Assembly (NCBI RefSeq): GCF_041821085.1 | Contig: NZ_JBGUAZ010000009.1 | Coordinates: forward strand, 1 to 64,000 | DNA: 64,000 nt | From: Natrinema sp. HArc-T2 | GTDB lineage: Archaea; Halobacteriota; Halobacteria; Halobacteriales; Natrialbaceae | Direction of reading: 5' to 3' | Shown here: piece by piece, positions 25,233 through 34,018 of the stretch | Position numbering within the stretch: the first letter of the stretch is position 1 | How the letters are laid out: each line of letters starts with the position of its first letter | Made by a program: the position numbers and the translations under genes | Notes under the pieces: generated by a model | The model's database searches: none | What the model saw: only the letters and a program-made list of their open reading frames with translations | Told to the model about the DNA's origin: nothing

Positions 25233-26987
25233 TCACAGCAATTCGATCAACCTCCGATTGAGAAAGCCACGAAACCGCGGGGCCGTAACCCGCGGTTTCG
25301 TGCGGAACTCGACGATATCGAGTGATGTCTGAACGAGGAAATCGACTAGCAGCCACATATCGTACAGCAGGACAGCGAAGCCAAAGTGGAACAACCGCAC
25401 TGAGAAGTTCTTCGAAGTCGTCCAGGGTGCGAACTCTTTGACGCTACTGTAGGCGTTTTCGATTCCTCCTCGCCGGGTATACCGTTTGATCTTCTTGCGA
25501 GTCTGGCGGCGATCCAGACCAATCTCGTCGTTCACGGCGAGATTGGTCAGAAACACCTGGCGTCCATCATAATCCTCATCCGGTGGCAGTCCGACCAGCG
25601 TCGTCTCTGCCCTGCTGTTGGTTACTCCATTTCTCACCGGACCGTGCATTGCGTGCTTTTCTTTCACCGTGACTTTGTTGCCCATTCGCGCGATGAACCG
25701 CTTGACGCGGTCATCGCGCTTCGCCGGAATCACGTAGAAAAGGTTCCGCTCCTCGAGCGCCGCTACAACGTCTGTCGCGTGAAACCACCGGTCTGCATAG
25801 ACTCGCCGCACGCTGAGACGGGCCCGGTTTTCGACAATGTCCACGAGCCGGCGGACGATCCCGCCGGCTCGGTGAGACTTGTCTTCGCCAGGATACGCTT
25901 CAGGATCGTGATTATCGGCGTTCCCTACTGGGACCATCGCGACCGCGAACTGAACGTTGTCACCGACAACGTTCGCGGTCGCGAACTTGTGACACCAGTC
26001 GTACTCTTTCTCCTCGGGCGCTCCTTGCACTCGAACCAGTTCCTCACGCTCACCCGAGTAGGCGACGTAGGTCATATCGATCGCGAGCATGATCGGACGC
26101 TCGAACTCAACGGATGGCTTGGCCCGCGTCAAGACGCGGGTCAAGCCGCGGTTGACCATATCGGCGATATCTGACGGTTCAAGGCTTTTAATCGCCGTTA
26201 ACAAGGTTTCTCCAGTCGGTCCATCTTCGAAGAACGGATCGGCGATATCAGGTTCAGGATTAACGTGATCGCCGTAGGTCTCGGCACCGCCGTTGGCGGC
26301 GGTGCCTGTAACCCCGAGTAATGTCTCTAAGCGCAGTAATTCCTCGTCGTGGTAGATAGATCCGCTTGGACGGTCGAAGTCGAACGCTGGGAACACAACA
26401 GTGGTGAGTTCCTCGAGGACTTCGCGAGTTTTTCCTCGAATGAGTCGGTTGACCGTACGCTTCGAGGAGCCCGCGGGCTCCTCGGAAGCGTCCTCTGTGT
26501 ACGGCGCACCGACCGGACTGCCTCGTCTAGCGGCAAGTGTCCGAATCTGGCGTACGGACACCTCGATTGTCGTCTGTAATCCTTGAAAACGGGTTTGTCG
26601 TGCACGCGTGATCGTGCTTCGATCAGGGACATCAGTTGGATCGAATCCAAGCGCAGTAGCAACTGACGAATCGTTGGTCAGCGTCCGATGCACGGCAGCA
26701 TCGGACGCGTCCTCGAGTTCACGAAGGAGAACCGTCCGAAGCATCGGCTCGAACGGCTTAGAGTCGTGCCACTCCGGATATGTGTCGTCTCGTGTGTAGG
26801 AACTGAGATCGAGGTGGGAGACGAGGTCGACCGCAGAGGCAGTCGCGTCGACGACCTCTGCGGCCTGCTTGGTCAACGGGTGCCAACCGCCTGAGAGGGA
26901 ATCGTTATTTTGGAGGCGCTCATCAACGGATCGTGGGTCGCGGCTGTCTTCAGCAGCCGCGACCCGATCTGACCGATTTGTTACCAC
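25233..26987 (-). CDS. IS4-like DDE transposase
   Basis: 584-aa transposase with a DDE triad: Asp in MLAIDMTYVAYSG, Asp in VYADRWFHATDVV, and Glu in RRGGIENAYSSVKEF with the basic YREK-like neighbourhood KKIKRYTRRGG. C-terminal FHFGFAVLLYDMWLLVDFL is typical of halophile transposases of this group. The ORF fills the element between the inverted repeats and is intact. Family assignment to IS4-like is by motif style and the 8-bp duplication; a named subgroup is not claimed. Confidence 0.87.
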   Translation of the reverse strand: MVTNRSDRVAAAEDSRDPRSVDERLQNNDSLSGGWHPLTKQAAEVVDATASAVDLVSHLDLSSYTRDDTYPEWHDSKPFEPMLRTVLLRELEDASDAAVHRTLTNDSSVATALGFDPTDVPDRSTITRARQTRFQGLQTTIEVSVRQIRTLAARRGSPVGAPYTEDASEEPAGSSKRTVNRLIRGKTREVLEELTTVVFPAFDFDRPSGSIYHDEELLRLETLLGVTGTAANGGAETYGDHVNPEPDIADPFFEDGPTGETLLTAIKSLEPSDIADMVNRGLTRVLTRAKPSVEFERPIMLAIDMTYVAYSGEREELVRVQGAPEEKEYDWCHKFATANVVGDNVQFAVAMVPVGNADNHDPEAYPGEDKSHRAGGIVRRLVDIVENRARLSVRRVYADRWFHATDVVAALEERNLFYVIPAKRDDRVKRFIARMGNKVTVKEKHAMHGPVRNGVTNSRAETTLVGLPPDEDYDGRQVFLTNLAVNDEIGLDRRQTRKKIKRYTRRGGIENAYSSVKEFAPWTTSKNFSVRLFHFGFAVLLYDMWLLVDFLVQTSLDIVEFRTKPRVTAPRFRGFLNRRLIELL

Positions 26988-27080
26988 TCGGGGGACTGTT
27001 CGTCCCCCATCGGTCAGTGTATCGATGTATCCCGTGCACAGATTCTGTCGTTCGCAACGCTACTGTTCGGCGGCTGATGA

Positions 27081-27102
27081 GACTATAGGGTCGTTAGCGG
27101 GG
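27081..27102 (+). repeat. 22-bp direct repeat, left of the recombinase block
   Basis: GACTATAGGGTCGTTAGCGG (then GG) matches 30556-30577 with two differences, and the 5' neighbours GATG(A/T) also match. The pair brackets 27.1-30.56 kb, which holds two small genes and two recombinases, so it may be att-like. Confidence 0.5.
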
Positions 27103-27261
27103 CTAAAATGCATGATTTCAGGCGAAGTGGGGGTGTTTTGTGCGACTCAAACGACTGTTTATAATCTGGCTCTTAGTTCATTACTCTTCCACGATTGAGC
27201 AGCTTACTGTAGAATAGTATCCTGCCAAAGAACTATATTACTCCGCCACGTCAGTACTGAT

Positions 27262-27852
27262 ATGAGCGATCGAACCTTACCGGACGAGTTCGAGGATATC
27301 AACGAAGCGGTCAGTGAGGAGTGGGTGTCTGAGACGACTCCCTACGAGCGTGTTCGCCACGTTATCGCGCATACGTACGAGTCTGTTTCTGTCGACGCTA
27401 TCGCTGACGACGCACGGACATCGCCGAAGACAGCACGTAAGCACTTGAATGCGCTCGCGAACGAGGGGTTCGTCGTCACTGCGACTGGTGAACATGGTGG
27501 AACGACGTATGGTCGCTCGCCAGAATCACTCGTCGTTGAACAGGCTGCTGACATTCTTGAGCAGGTCTCAACTGACGAACTCACCACGCGTATCGCCGAA
27601 ATGCGTGACCAGCTTAGCAGCTACCAGTCCGAGTACAGTGTCGACTCGCCCGAAGAGTTAGCCGTTGAGCAGACAAATCAAGCTCTCTCTGAATCTGCCT
27701 CTGCGCAACGAGACATCGACGCCGAGACAATCCAAGAATGGCAGACGCTCCGCCGTAACCTCGCATTCGCGAACGCCGCCCTCTCAATCGCGAATGCTCA
27801 GCGCTTCGTTGATGGAGACCGTCACTTGACTGATGGCAGCGTTCCTGCGTAA
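27262..27852 (+). CDS. Winged-helix DNA-binding protein (DUF7342-like)
   Basis: 196-aa protein with an N-terminal winged-helix/HTH: VRHVIAHTYESVSVDAIAD followed by TSPKTARKHLNALANEGFVV, a helix-turn-wing pattern. The C-terminal half is a long helical region (ISTDELTTRIAEMRDQLSSY to SIANAQRFV) that may dimerise. This style is common beside haloarchaeal mobile genes. It is followed after 2 nt by another gene, so operonic. About 190 bp of its 3' half is duplicated at 52413-52602. Confidence 0.75.
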   Translation: MSDRTLPDEFEDINEAVSEEWVSETTPYERVRHVIAHTYESVSVDAIADDARTSPKTARKHLNALANEGFVVTATGEHGGTTYGRSPESLVVEQAADILEQVSTDELTTRIAEMRDQLSSYQSEYSVDSPEELAVEQTNQALSESASAQRDIDAETIQEWQTLRRNLAFANAALSIANAQRFVDGDRHLTDGSVPA

Positions 27853-27854
27853 CG

Positions 27855-28337
27855 ATGGGTGAGACACCTGCGACAATAGAGGATCATTCGCTCCGTGGGC
27901 CGATCGATCGGCCAGCTCTCATCACGATTCGAGATCTCGTCGACGAGGCAGAGCCGCTCGCGACACCACAGCTTGATGATTTTCTCAACCCGTCTGTCCT
28001 CGAAGTCTCTCTCGATGATGGTCTTTGTGGTGCCACGAATGCTCGAATCGACGTTCAGTGGACAACACAGGCCGACTATAAGTTCCACTACACTGACTCA
28101 AAGGATGTGAACTTCCGTTGGGGGAAGCATCCTCACGATGGCGACTACATTTCGGTCTCTGATCTCGAACACTATCATCCACCGCCAGATGCTAGCTCTA
28201 ATCCTGACGATGTTGAAGACTCCTGCATTAAACAGTCTCCTGAAGAATTAGTCACTCGTGCTGTCCTCAAACTCTGGCGTGTTGCCTATCGCACTGACTC
28301 GTACGCTCCCCTCAATTCGGGGAGCAATCCACCGTAA
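27855..28337 (+). CDS. Hypothetical protein downstream of winged-helix gene
   Basis: 160-aa acidic protein, no family recognised. Beta-rich middle (NARIDVQWTTQADYKFHYTD, then RWGKHPHDGDYISVSD) and a C-terminal helix (SPEELVTRAVLKLWR). Starts 2 nt after the winged-helix gene stop, suggesting a regulator/effector pair of toxin-antitoxin type, though no catalytic signature is visible. Its C-terminal end overlaps the open frame of the next recombinase. Confidence 0.65.
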   Translation: MGETPATIEDHSLRGPIDRPALITIRDLVDEAEPLATPQLDDFLNPSVLEVSLDDGLCGATNARIDVQWTTQADYKFHYTDSKDVNFRWGKHPHDGDYISVSDLEHYHPPPDASSNPDDVEDSCIKQSPEELVTRAVLKLWRVAYRTDSYAPLNSGSNPP

Positions 28338-29472
28338 GGTCTCTGGACGAGGGGCTTCCTCTGAGGGCACAACCGTACTCGAGGCCATCGAGAGCTACCT
28401 GCGCTATAAGATCAACGCCGACGGTTCGAAGACGACCATGCGCTCACCACTGCGTGAGTTCGCCGACCACTGTCGAGACGAGCGTGACCTCGAGTTCGTC
28501 GACGAGCTCACACCCCACGATGTCCGCAGTTACAGCGAGCACCTCTACGACCGCGTCGTAATCGACGAGGACCTGGCGGCTTCAACTGCTCACAACTACT
28601 TCGCCTACGTCCGAGCTTTTCTCTCCTGGTCGGTGCGAGAACAACACCTCGAGTCGAACCCGGCGAATACGAACACCGCGATGGACCCGCTGCCAGAGGA
28701 CGACGGGAAACGCAAGCGCCAGTATTGGTCTCAAGAAGACCGCGAGACGTTACTCGAGTATTCCACCAAGCGCGTGGACATGGCTCTCGAGGGAACCATC
28801 CGGATCGACGCCGAGACAGCCTTCCGTGACCGGGCGATCGTCGTTATGCTCGACGGGACAGGGGCGCGTGGTGCTGAGTTGTTCGCTGATCCGAAAGACG
28901 ACAAGCGTAACGGCCTCCGGTGGAAGGACGTCGATTTCGACGAGCGGCTGATCGAAGTCTATGGCAAGTCCCGTGAGTACGAACAGGCCCCGTTTCCTGC
29001 GAGTGTCCACGACGTCCTCAAGCGATGGTATCGGGTGCAAGAGCCGACGACCGAAGCGTGGCCCGTCTTTCCGACCGGCCACTATGGGTCGAAAAAGCGT
29101 ACACTCGAGGATGCACTCGGCGAGAAGGCAGTCTCTCGGGCGCTCGGGGATAGGGGTGACGCCGGGAAGACCGAGGTGCTTGACCGTCTACACTGCGAGC
29201 ACGAGGTTCCGCCGCCGTCGATCTCGAAAGAGGGCGTTCGCCGACTGCTGAAACGGCTCACCGACGAAGCCGACATCGATCCAGACGGCGAGTACGACTA
29301 TCTGACGCTGCATGGCGCTCGCCGGGCACTCGGACGCGACCTCTATACCAGCGGGATGTCCGAAAAGGCTCAGGAAGCGTTACGACACAACTCGATTGAG
29401 ACCACCCACGAGGCCTACGCCGACGTCAAAATGAAGGACGTCTCCGATTCGATTGACGACGTTCGCGGCTGA
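28258..29472 (+). CDS. Tyrosine recombinase (integrase), start uncertain
   Basis: Up to 404 aa. Core-binding domain from VLEAIESYLRYK (about residue 42); catalytic motifs Arg in GTGARGAELF, HxxR as HGARR, His in RHNSIETTHE and Tyr in AYADV. The open frame begins at GTG 28258 inside the previous gene, and no in-frame ATG exists until after the core domain starts, so either a GTG/TTG start overlapping the upstream gene is used or the N-terminus was altered by recombination. Homologous to the recombinase at 23783-24904. A second recombinase frame overlaps its 3' end. Confidence 0.8.
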   Translation: MLSSNSGVLPIALTRTLPSIRGAIHRKVSGRGASSEGTTVLEAIESYLRYKINADGSKTTMRSPLREFADHCRDERDLEFVDELTPHDVRSYSEHLYDRVVIDEDLAASTAHNYFAYVRAFLSWSVREQHLESNPANTNTAMDPLPEDDGKRKRQYWSQEDRETLLEYSTKRVDMALEGTIRIDAETAFRDRAIVVMLDGTGARGAELFADPKDDKRNGLRWKDVDFDERLIEVYGKSREYEQAPFPASVHDVLKRWYRVQEPTTEAWPVFPTGHYGSKKRTLEDALGEKAVSRALGDRGDAGKTEVLDRLHCEHEVPPPSISKEGVRRLLKRLTDEADIDPDGEYDYLTLHGARRALGRDLYTSGMSEKAQEALRHNSIETTHEAYADVKMKDVSDSIDDVRG

Positions 29473-30421
29473 GAACGAACTCGAGTCGTACATCCGCACA
29501 CTGTCGCGCCGCCGCAACCTTGCGGATAGCACCGTCGAGATGAAACGCTCGTGACTGGCGACCTACGCGCGCCTGTATCGAGATGTGCATGGCAGCGCCG
29601 ATCTTGCCGATCGACTCGACGACCTCGCACACCGGGCTGACGAAATCGAACGTTTGCTGACCGTCTTTGATGAGCTAGATCAGGACTTAGACAGCGAGGC
29701 GTCGAAACTCCGGTATCTCGGCGACGTTTCACAGTTCTACGAACACCTCCAGCGCCGTGGAAAAGCCGCGTATAATCCCGCCGAGACCATCGACATGGAG
29801 TATGGGTGGGAACGCTCGGAACCCGACAATCCGGCACTCTCGAGCGATCAGGTCCGTCGGCTGTACGATGCCGTCGAGAGTCCCGACGAGGAATTGTTGG
29901 TGCTCGCACTGTGTGGGTGGGGACTACGCCGCAACGAGGTTGCCTCGTTGCACGTCTCCCAGCTCGCACTCGAGGGTGACGACCCACACATCTATTTCGA
30001 GGAGCGCAAGAACGGTCCCGGCACGGTCGCGTTGCTATATGGCCGCGAAACGCTGACCGATCGGATCGACGCCCTCGGCGCTGCCGATCGGGAGTGGACA
30101 GGCTATCTCTTCCCCTCGAGCCGGGCCGAAAGCGGCCATATCGTCGGCGAGACGATACAAGCGCGTTTCCAACGGATCGCCGAGCGGGCCGGAGTTCGGG
30201 TACGTGGCGAGACGCCAACCTCGAAAATGGGTCGGCGTTTTTGGTATACGGCGTATGCGAACGCCCAAAAGCAGTTGCTTGAAAATCTCGACGCGATCGC
30301 AGCCGATCAGGGCAGTTCCGATACGAGTGTCGTACTGAAAAACTACCTCTCGGAGGCCGAACGGAGACAGTATCGGCGTGAATACATGCGCGAGCGGCTC
30401 GCAGAGGCATTCGGCGAATAA
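29453..30421 (+). pseudogene. Tyrosine recombinase split by in-frame TGA
   Basis: The frame can start at TTG 29453 (TTFAAENELESYIRTLSRRR) and has a stop TGA at 29552-29554. It then continues in the same frame as LATYARLYRDVHGSADLAD through the catalytic domain to 30421. A GTG at 29585 would give a 278-aa protein lacking most of the core-binding domain. Catalytic Arg is in GWGLRRNEVASL; the HxxR box reads KMGRRFWY, so the His is replaced and recombination may be impaired. It overlaps the preceding integrase, forming a tandem recombinase array. Confidence 0.7.
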
Positions 30422-30516
30422 TGGGTGCCAGACAAACCTACTCGTGTTCGTGCTTGATGTGTGGCTATCGCCGTGATTTCCTCGATAAATTGAAGGCCAA
30501 GCGAGTACGGAATTGA
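30421..30516 (+). CDS. Tiny CxCxxC protein
   Basis: 31-aa ORF overlapping the recombinase stop (TAATG) with Cys residues as YSCSCLMCGYRR, a possible minimal metal site. Translational coupling supports it; homology is unknown. Confidence 0.4.
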   Translation: MGARQTYSCSCLMCGYRRDFLDKLKAKRVRN

Positions 30517-30555
30517 GAAGATCGGTCTCAAGTTCTGCGCGTGACCGAATGATGT

Positions 30556-30577
30556 GACTATGGGGCCGTTAGCGGGG
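30556..30577 (+). repeat. 22-bp direct repeat, right of the recombinase block
   Basis: GACTATGGGGCCGTTAGCGG (then GG); partner of 27081-27102. Two base differences. Confidence 0.5.
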
Positions 30578-30661
30578 TGATCGGCAGAGGATCGTAATCG
30601 TAGAGCAGCGTTCAATACAGGGAATCCACTTATCAGTGCAGGCAGTATATTGCTATTCTGT

Positions 30662-30949
30662 ATGCCCGAAGAAGTTCTGTTCAAATCAGAGAGCAACCAG
30701 ACCCGAGAAGAAATCGCATCGTATCTTCACAGTGTCGCTGAGAAGCTTGAACAAGGTGCTGCAGTCACACTAAAATCGGGTTCTGAGTCCGTGACAATGG
30801 AACCACCAGCCCGCCCGACGTTTGAGGTCAAAGCCGAACGTGAAGGCCCGACGGACGGTCCCGGTGAATTGAGTATTGAACTCGAACTTGAATGGAGCGA
30901 GAACGACAGTGGGGGAGACGGCGAGAGCAGCCAGTTAGAAATTGAGTGA
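30662..30949 (+). CDS. Amphi-Trp domain protein
   Basis: 95-aa protein of the amphi-Trp group. The conserved N-terminal region MPEEVLFKSESNQTREEIAS and YLHSVAEKLEQG, plus beta strands ending in LSIELELEW, match the domain. The last ~12 residues are an acidic Gly/Ser tail. ATG at 30662 was chosen over the slightly upstream in-frame start because MPEE is the family N-terminus. Function of the family is not known. Confidence 0.8.
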   Translation: MPEEVLFKSESNQTREEIASYLHSVAEKLEQGAAVTLKSGSESVTMEPPARPTFEVKAEREGPTDGPGELSIELELEWSENDSGGDGESSQLEIE

Positions 30950-30959
30950 TAAGTAAGCA

Positions 30960-31200
30960 ACTGTAGGGCTCTATTGAATCGCCATACGGCGTTGGAATCA
31001 CGGGGGTCACGTACTGTTTGATGTTGTAGACGAGACACATCAGGACGATCTCACGGAACTCACGATACCACTCACGCGCTCGGACGGCAGGAGTGATCGG
31101 GGTTTGGTTTGAATACTCGTTTCGGAAGCGTTCGCTCAAGTCGCCGGATTTGAATAGCGTACCGGTGTAGCCAAGATTCAGAAGTGACGCAGACCACTCG
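30960..31200 (-). pseudogene. IS5-like DDE transposase C-terminal remnant
   Basis: The minus strand reads RFRNEYSNQTPITPAVRARE, then WYREFREIVLMCLVYNIKQ, the C-terminal signature of halophilic IS5-like transposases, with a deletion at the catalytic-Glu region. 31095-31200 is repeated at 19161-19266. No ends detected. Confidence 0.65.
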
Positions 31201-31507
31201 AGCCGTACGAGCGCTTGACCGAGGAATTCGTCGTTTCAGTCATTGATCGCTGGTTGTAGAGTTCGTCGTTGATGCGAGCGTTGTGAGCATGGTCGTACGG
31301 AGCAAACCTAATTACTTCCCAACCCTATATGACAGATAGAATTACAGTCGATAAATATATATTTGATAATAGTATGTGGCGTGATACGGAATAGCGTGGA
31401 GGTAGAACGATCGCTATGTCGGTCTTACCCGTGGTAGTCACCGGCTCCGCCTTCCGTGCTAACTTGCTCGCCGTCCCTCACTGATAACGGCAGACAAGAA
31501 ACGAACA
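31201..31507. other. Intergenic region before PAP2 gene
   Basis: AT-rich at 31320-31385 (ATAAATATATATTTGATAAT), probably the promoter region of the rightward PAP2 gene. No gene. Confidence 0.45.
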
Positions 31508-32365
31508 ATGGCACTTGGATTCATGGTCTTCCTCACGGTACTCGTTGTGTGCATCGGACTCGTCGGGACCTGTGCGATCTGTCTCGATCGAACTGTCTTG
31601 GGCCAGACAGCGACCGACTACGATCGTCGGCTCATCGAAATCTCACCGTACGTTGGTGTCACGGCACTGTTTTTCCTCGGCAAGCGGGCGACCCACGGCC
31701 ACAGTTTGCGCCTTTCGCGTGCGCTCGACTGGGACCTCACTGCTGAAATCTACGCCATTGAAGGCGAGTTCGTCGCGGTGTTGCAAGACCTCGTCCCCAC
31801 GGCGACACTCGAGTTCTTCTCGGCGATGTACATGTTCGGGTTCCCGTTCCTGCTGGTGACCGCATTGATCCTGTATTTCCTGTTGCCGTCCCAGCGATAC
31901 ATGAAGGAGTTGCTCATCGCATATCTGCTGAACTACGTCATTGGGACGCTTTTTTACACATTATTCATCGTCTATGGGCCGCGCAACCACCTCTCATCCG
32001 TCGACGGACTGATGTACTCGTTTTATCCTCAAACGCAGGAAGTCACGGCGGCGGTGTCGGCGAACACGAACGTCTTCCCCTCCCTCCACACATCGCTTGC
32101 GGTCGTCGTCATGATGTTCGCTTGGCGATCGCGACGCGAGTATCCGCGGTGGGTTCCGATTGCGTCGTTCGTGACGATCTGTGTCGTCTTCTCAACAATG
32201 TACCTCGGCATCCACTGGCTAATCGACATTATTGCAGGCATCCTTCTCGCCGTGGGGAGCATCTCTGGAGCCAAACAAATAGTTACTCGCGTGGAGGGGA
32301 CGGCCGGATCTGGTCACACTACCGATAAAAGTGAGAATGCCATGATGTCCGACGGGAGTGATTGA
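31508..32365 (+). CDS. PAP2-type membrane phosphatase/transferase
   Basis: 285-aa protein with about six membrane helices. PSLHTSL (after VFPSLHT, about residue 193) and YLGIHWLIDIIAG (about 237) are the central PAP2 phosphate-binding motifs with catalytic His. The preceding loop (RNHLSSVDG) may carry the first conserved basic residues. The subfamily resembles Aur1/inositolphosphotransferase-like PAP2 enzymes, which act on lipid phosphates. Hydrophilic Ser/Asp-rich C-terminal tail. Exact substrate unknown; archaeal phospholipid or polyprenyl-phosphate turnover is plausible. Confidence 0.85.
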   Translation: MALGFMVFLTVLVVCIGLVGTCAICLDRTVLGQTATDYDRRLIEISPYVGVTALFFLGKRATHGHSLRLSRALDWDLTAEIYAIEGEFVAVLQDLVPTATLEFFSAMYMFGFPFLLVTALILYFLLPSQRYMKELLIAYLLNYVIGTLFYTLFIVYGPRNHLSSVDGLMYSFYPQTQEVTAAVSANTNVFPSLHTSLAVVVMMFAWRSRREYPRWVPIASFVTICVVFSTMYLGIHWLIDIIAGILLAVGSISGAKQIVTRVEGTAGSGHTTDKSENAMMSDGSD

Positions 32366-32849
32366 TCGATATCACTTTGATTGACTTTATTAATGATGCG
32401 GTTCTATCAAAGAACGTCAGCTATCTGACTCGCCAACCCGTTGTTTCGCGCAACCGAAGGCAAGTTGGTTTCTCAGGCATTGATATCCATGCTGATATCT
32501 AACAAAGTAATACTGTATTGGTCACGGAACAAAAGACAATGGTACCCCGAGCGGTGTCCCGAAACGGGACGGTGAGAGTATCGTGACTGCACAATCGCTC
32601 TCCTCACTCAAGCGCGTCCAATCTAAATGAGATCTGCTTGTCCGTTTTTCGCCAATCGGTTACGCCAGCAAGTAACATCTGACAAAGGGCTCCCGAGCTG
32701 ACGAGCTCCAACTTGAGCAACTAGATGTAGCTCACGAGCGGGACTGGGGTATAGAGCAAGGCGTTGAAATCGGAAGGTCTCTCCCGGCATACGGTCGATC
32801 GGTCGCCCTCTGGGGCTGACGGCGATAGTCTTGGTCAGCCAACAACGGG
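32366..32849. other. Intergenic region (convergent genes)
   Basis: No gene. Both neighbours end here, so terminators are expected; the weak hairpin CCCGAGCGG...CCGAAACGGGACGG (32547-32572) is one candidate. Confidence 0.35.
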
Positions 32850-33869
32850 TCATCGCACCGCCCGGACGCCGAACGCCGACACCGACAGCCCGCCAATCAG
32901 GACAGGCATCCAGTAGATTGCGCCCCGGAAAATGAGGACGGCCGCGGTGATTGTCGGCGCTGCAACGCCAGTCGTGGGAACCAGCAGCGTGACGAATGCG
33001 GCTTCGATACTGCCGAGTCCGCCCGGCAACGGAGCAGCGCCCGCGAGGTTTGCGAGCGGGATCACGAAGAGCGAGACATACGCCGAGACATCGTGGCCGA
33101 TCGCCGCGAACGCGACCGTGAGCGCAGCCGTCTGAAAGAGCCACCCACATAGCGACAGGCCGATGATTGCGGTCAGTCGCCACTGGTCCGTCGCCACGCG
33201 TTCGATGTTCTCGAAGAATCGGCCTAGTCGGTCGGCGATGTCTTCCTCGAGCGTCTCGGAGTCGAAGCGATCGAGCCCGAGCCGGCCGAGTCGGGGCGCG
33301 ACGATCGCGGGGAGTCGATCGACGATCGTCCGGTGGTACCGCCACACGAGCGCCATTACGAGGACGATGCCCGCGATCAGGACGACCGCCGAGCCGACGG
33401 CCGTCTCGAGACGTTCGCCGATCGCTGCAGTGGTTGCGTAGTAGCCGACACCCACGAGAATCAGCGCAATCGATGGAACGACGTTGATAATGTCAACAGT
33501 CGCGATCCCGACGAGGCTGGTCTCGTAGCGGGCATCGGATGTCTTCGAGATGAGCAAGGCGGCGATCGGCTCGCCGCCAGCCTGCCCGAACGGGGTAACG
33601 TTGTTCGCGAAGACGGCCCCAGCATAGACGAGAAACGACTTGCCGACTGGGAGATCAATGCCGAGCGCGGCCAGCACGGTCCGCAACATCAGGCTCCAGG
33701 CGGCCAGCCAGCCGAGCGCGAGTGCGAATGTCACGACGACCAGGGAAGATGTTGCCGACAGCAACGAGTCGAGAACGTCACGGGCGCCGACGAGAAAGAA
33801 CAGGATCGCAAAGGCTGCGATCGCGCCGGCGATGCCGATTAGGAATGCCCGCCGATTTCGCTCGTCCAT
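32850..33869 (-). CDS. UPF0104/flippase-like integral membrane protein
   Basis: 339-aa protein with roughly eight membrane helices, matching the lysylphosphatidylglycerol-synthase TM region family. Conserved loops are visible: FANNVTPFGQAGGEPIAALL and PLANLAGAAPLPGGLGSIEA. Some archaeal relatives are glycolipid or dolichol-phosphate-type flippases; the function here is unknown. Next to a PAP2 enzyme, it could take part in lipid or cell-surface precursor handling. Start ATG at 33869. Confidence 0.85.
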   Translation of the reverse strand: MDERNRRAFLIGIAGAIAAFAILFFLVGARDVLDSLLSATSSLVVVTFALALGWLAAWSLMLRTVLAALGIDLPVGKSFLVYAGAVFANNVTPFGQAGGEPIAALLISKTSDARYETSLVGIATVDIINVVPSIALILVGVGYYATTAAIGERLETAVGSAVVLIAGIVLVMALVWRYHRTIVDRLPAIVAPRLGRLGLDRFDSETLEEDIADRLGRFFENIERVATDQWRLTAIIGLSLCGWLFQTAALTVAFAAIGHDVSAYVSLFVIPLANLAGAAPLPGGLGSIEAAFVTLLVPTTGVAAPTITAAVLIFRGAIYWMPVLIGGLSVSAFGVRAVR

Positions 33870-34018
33870 GGCGGGTATGGACCATCAGCAAACTTGAAAC
33901 GTCTGATTAGCCTCGACAGTACAAACGTCTACGTGTGTACGCATCACGGGGGGCTAGTGTCATTGCTGCATCATGTTCCCATGGTGCTAAACTTTAGCTG
34001 GCTTGCAACGCGATCCAC

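Larger units (their letters stand above)
25042..27062 (-). mobile_element. IS4-like insertion sequence with 8-bp target duplication
   Basis: The left end TAGCGTTGCGAATGCC and the inverted right end (TTCGCAACGCTA) match for 12 bp. Similarity then continues around ATCTGTGCACGRGAT (25062-25077 and inverse 27027-27042). CTGTTCGG flanks both ends (25034-25041 and 27063-27070). The element is 2021 bp with one transposase gene. Its insertion site lies in the integrase upstream region, separating it from the 27-30 kb block. Confidence 0.85.

Noticed and set aside
29415-30410. 331-aa minus-strand ORF under the recombinase
   Set aside because: Arg/Pro/Thr-rich antisense translation with no motifs; the plus strand has recombinase catalytic motifs.
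32623-33345. 240-aa minus ORF overlapping the UPF0104 gene
   Set aside because: Another frame of the same strand; Arg/Pro-rich and hydrophilic, whereas the chosen frame forms membrane helices with family motifs.
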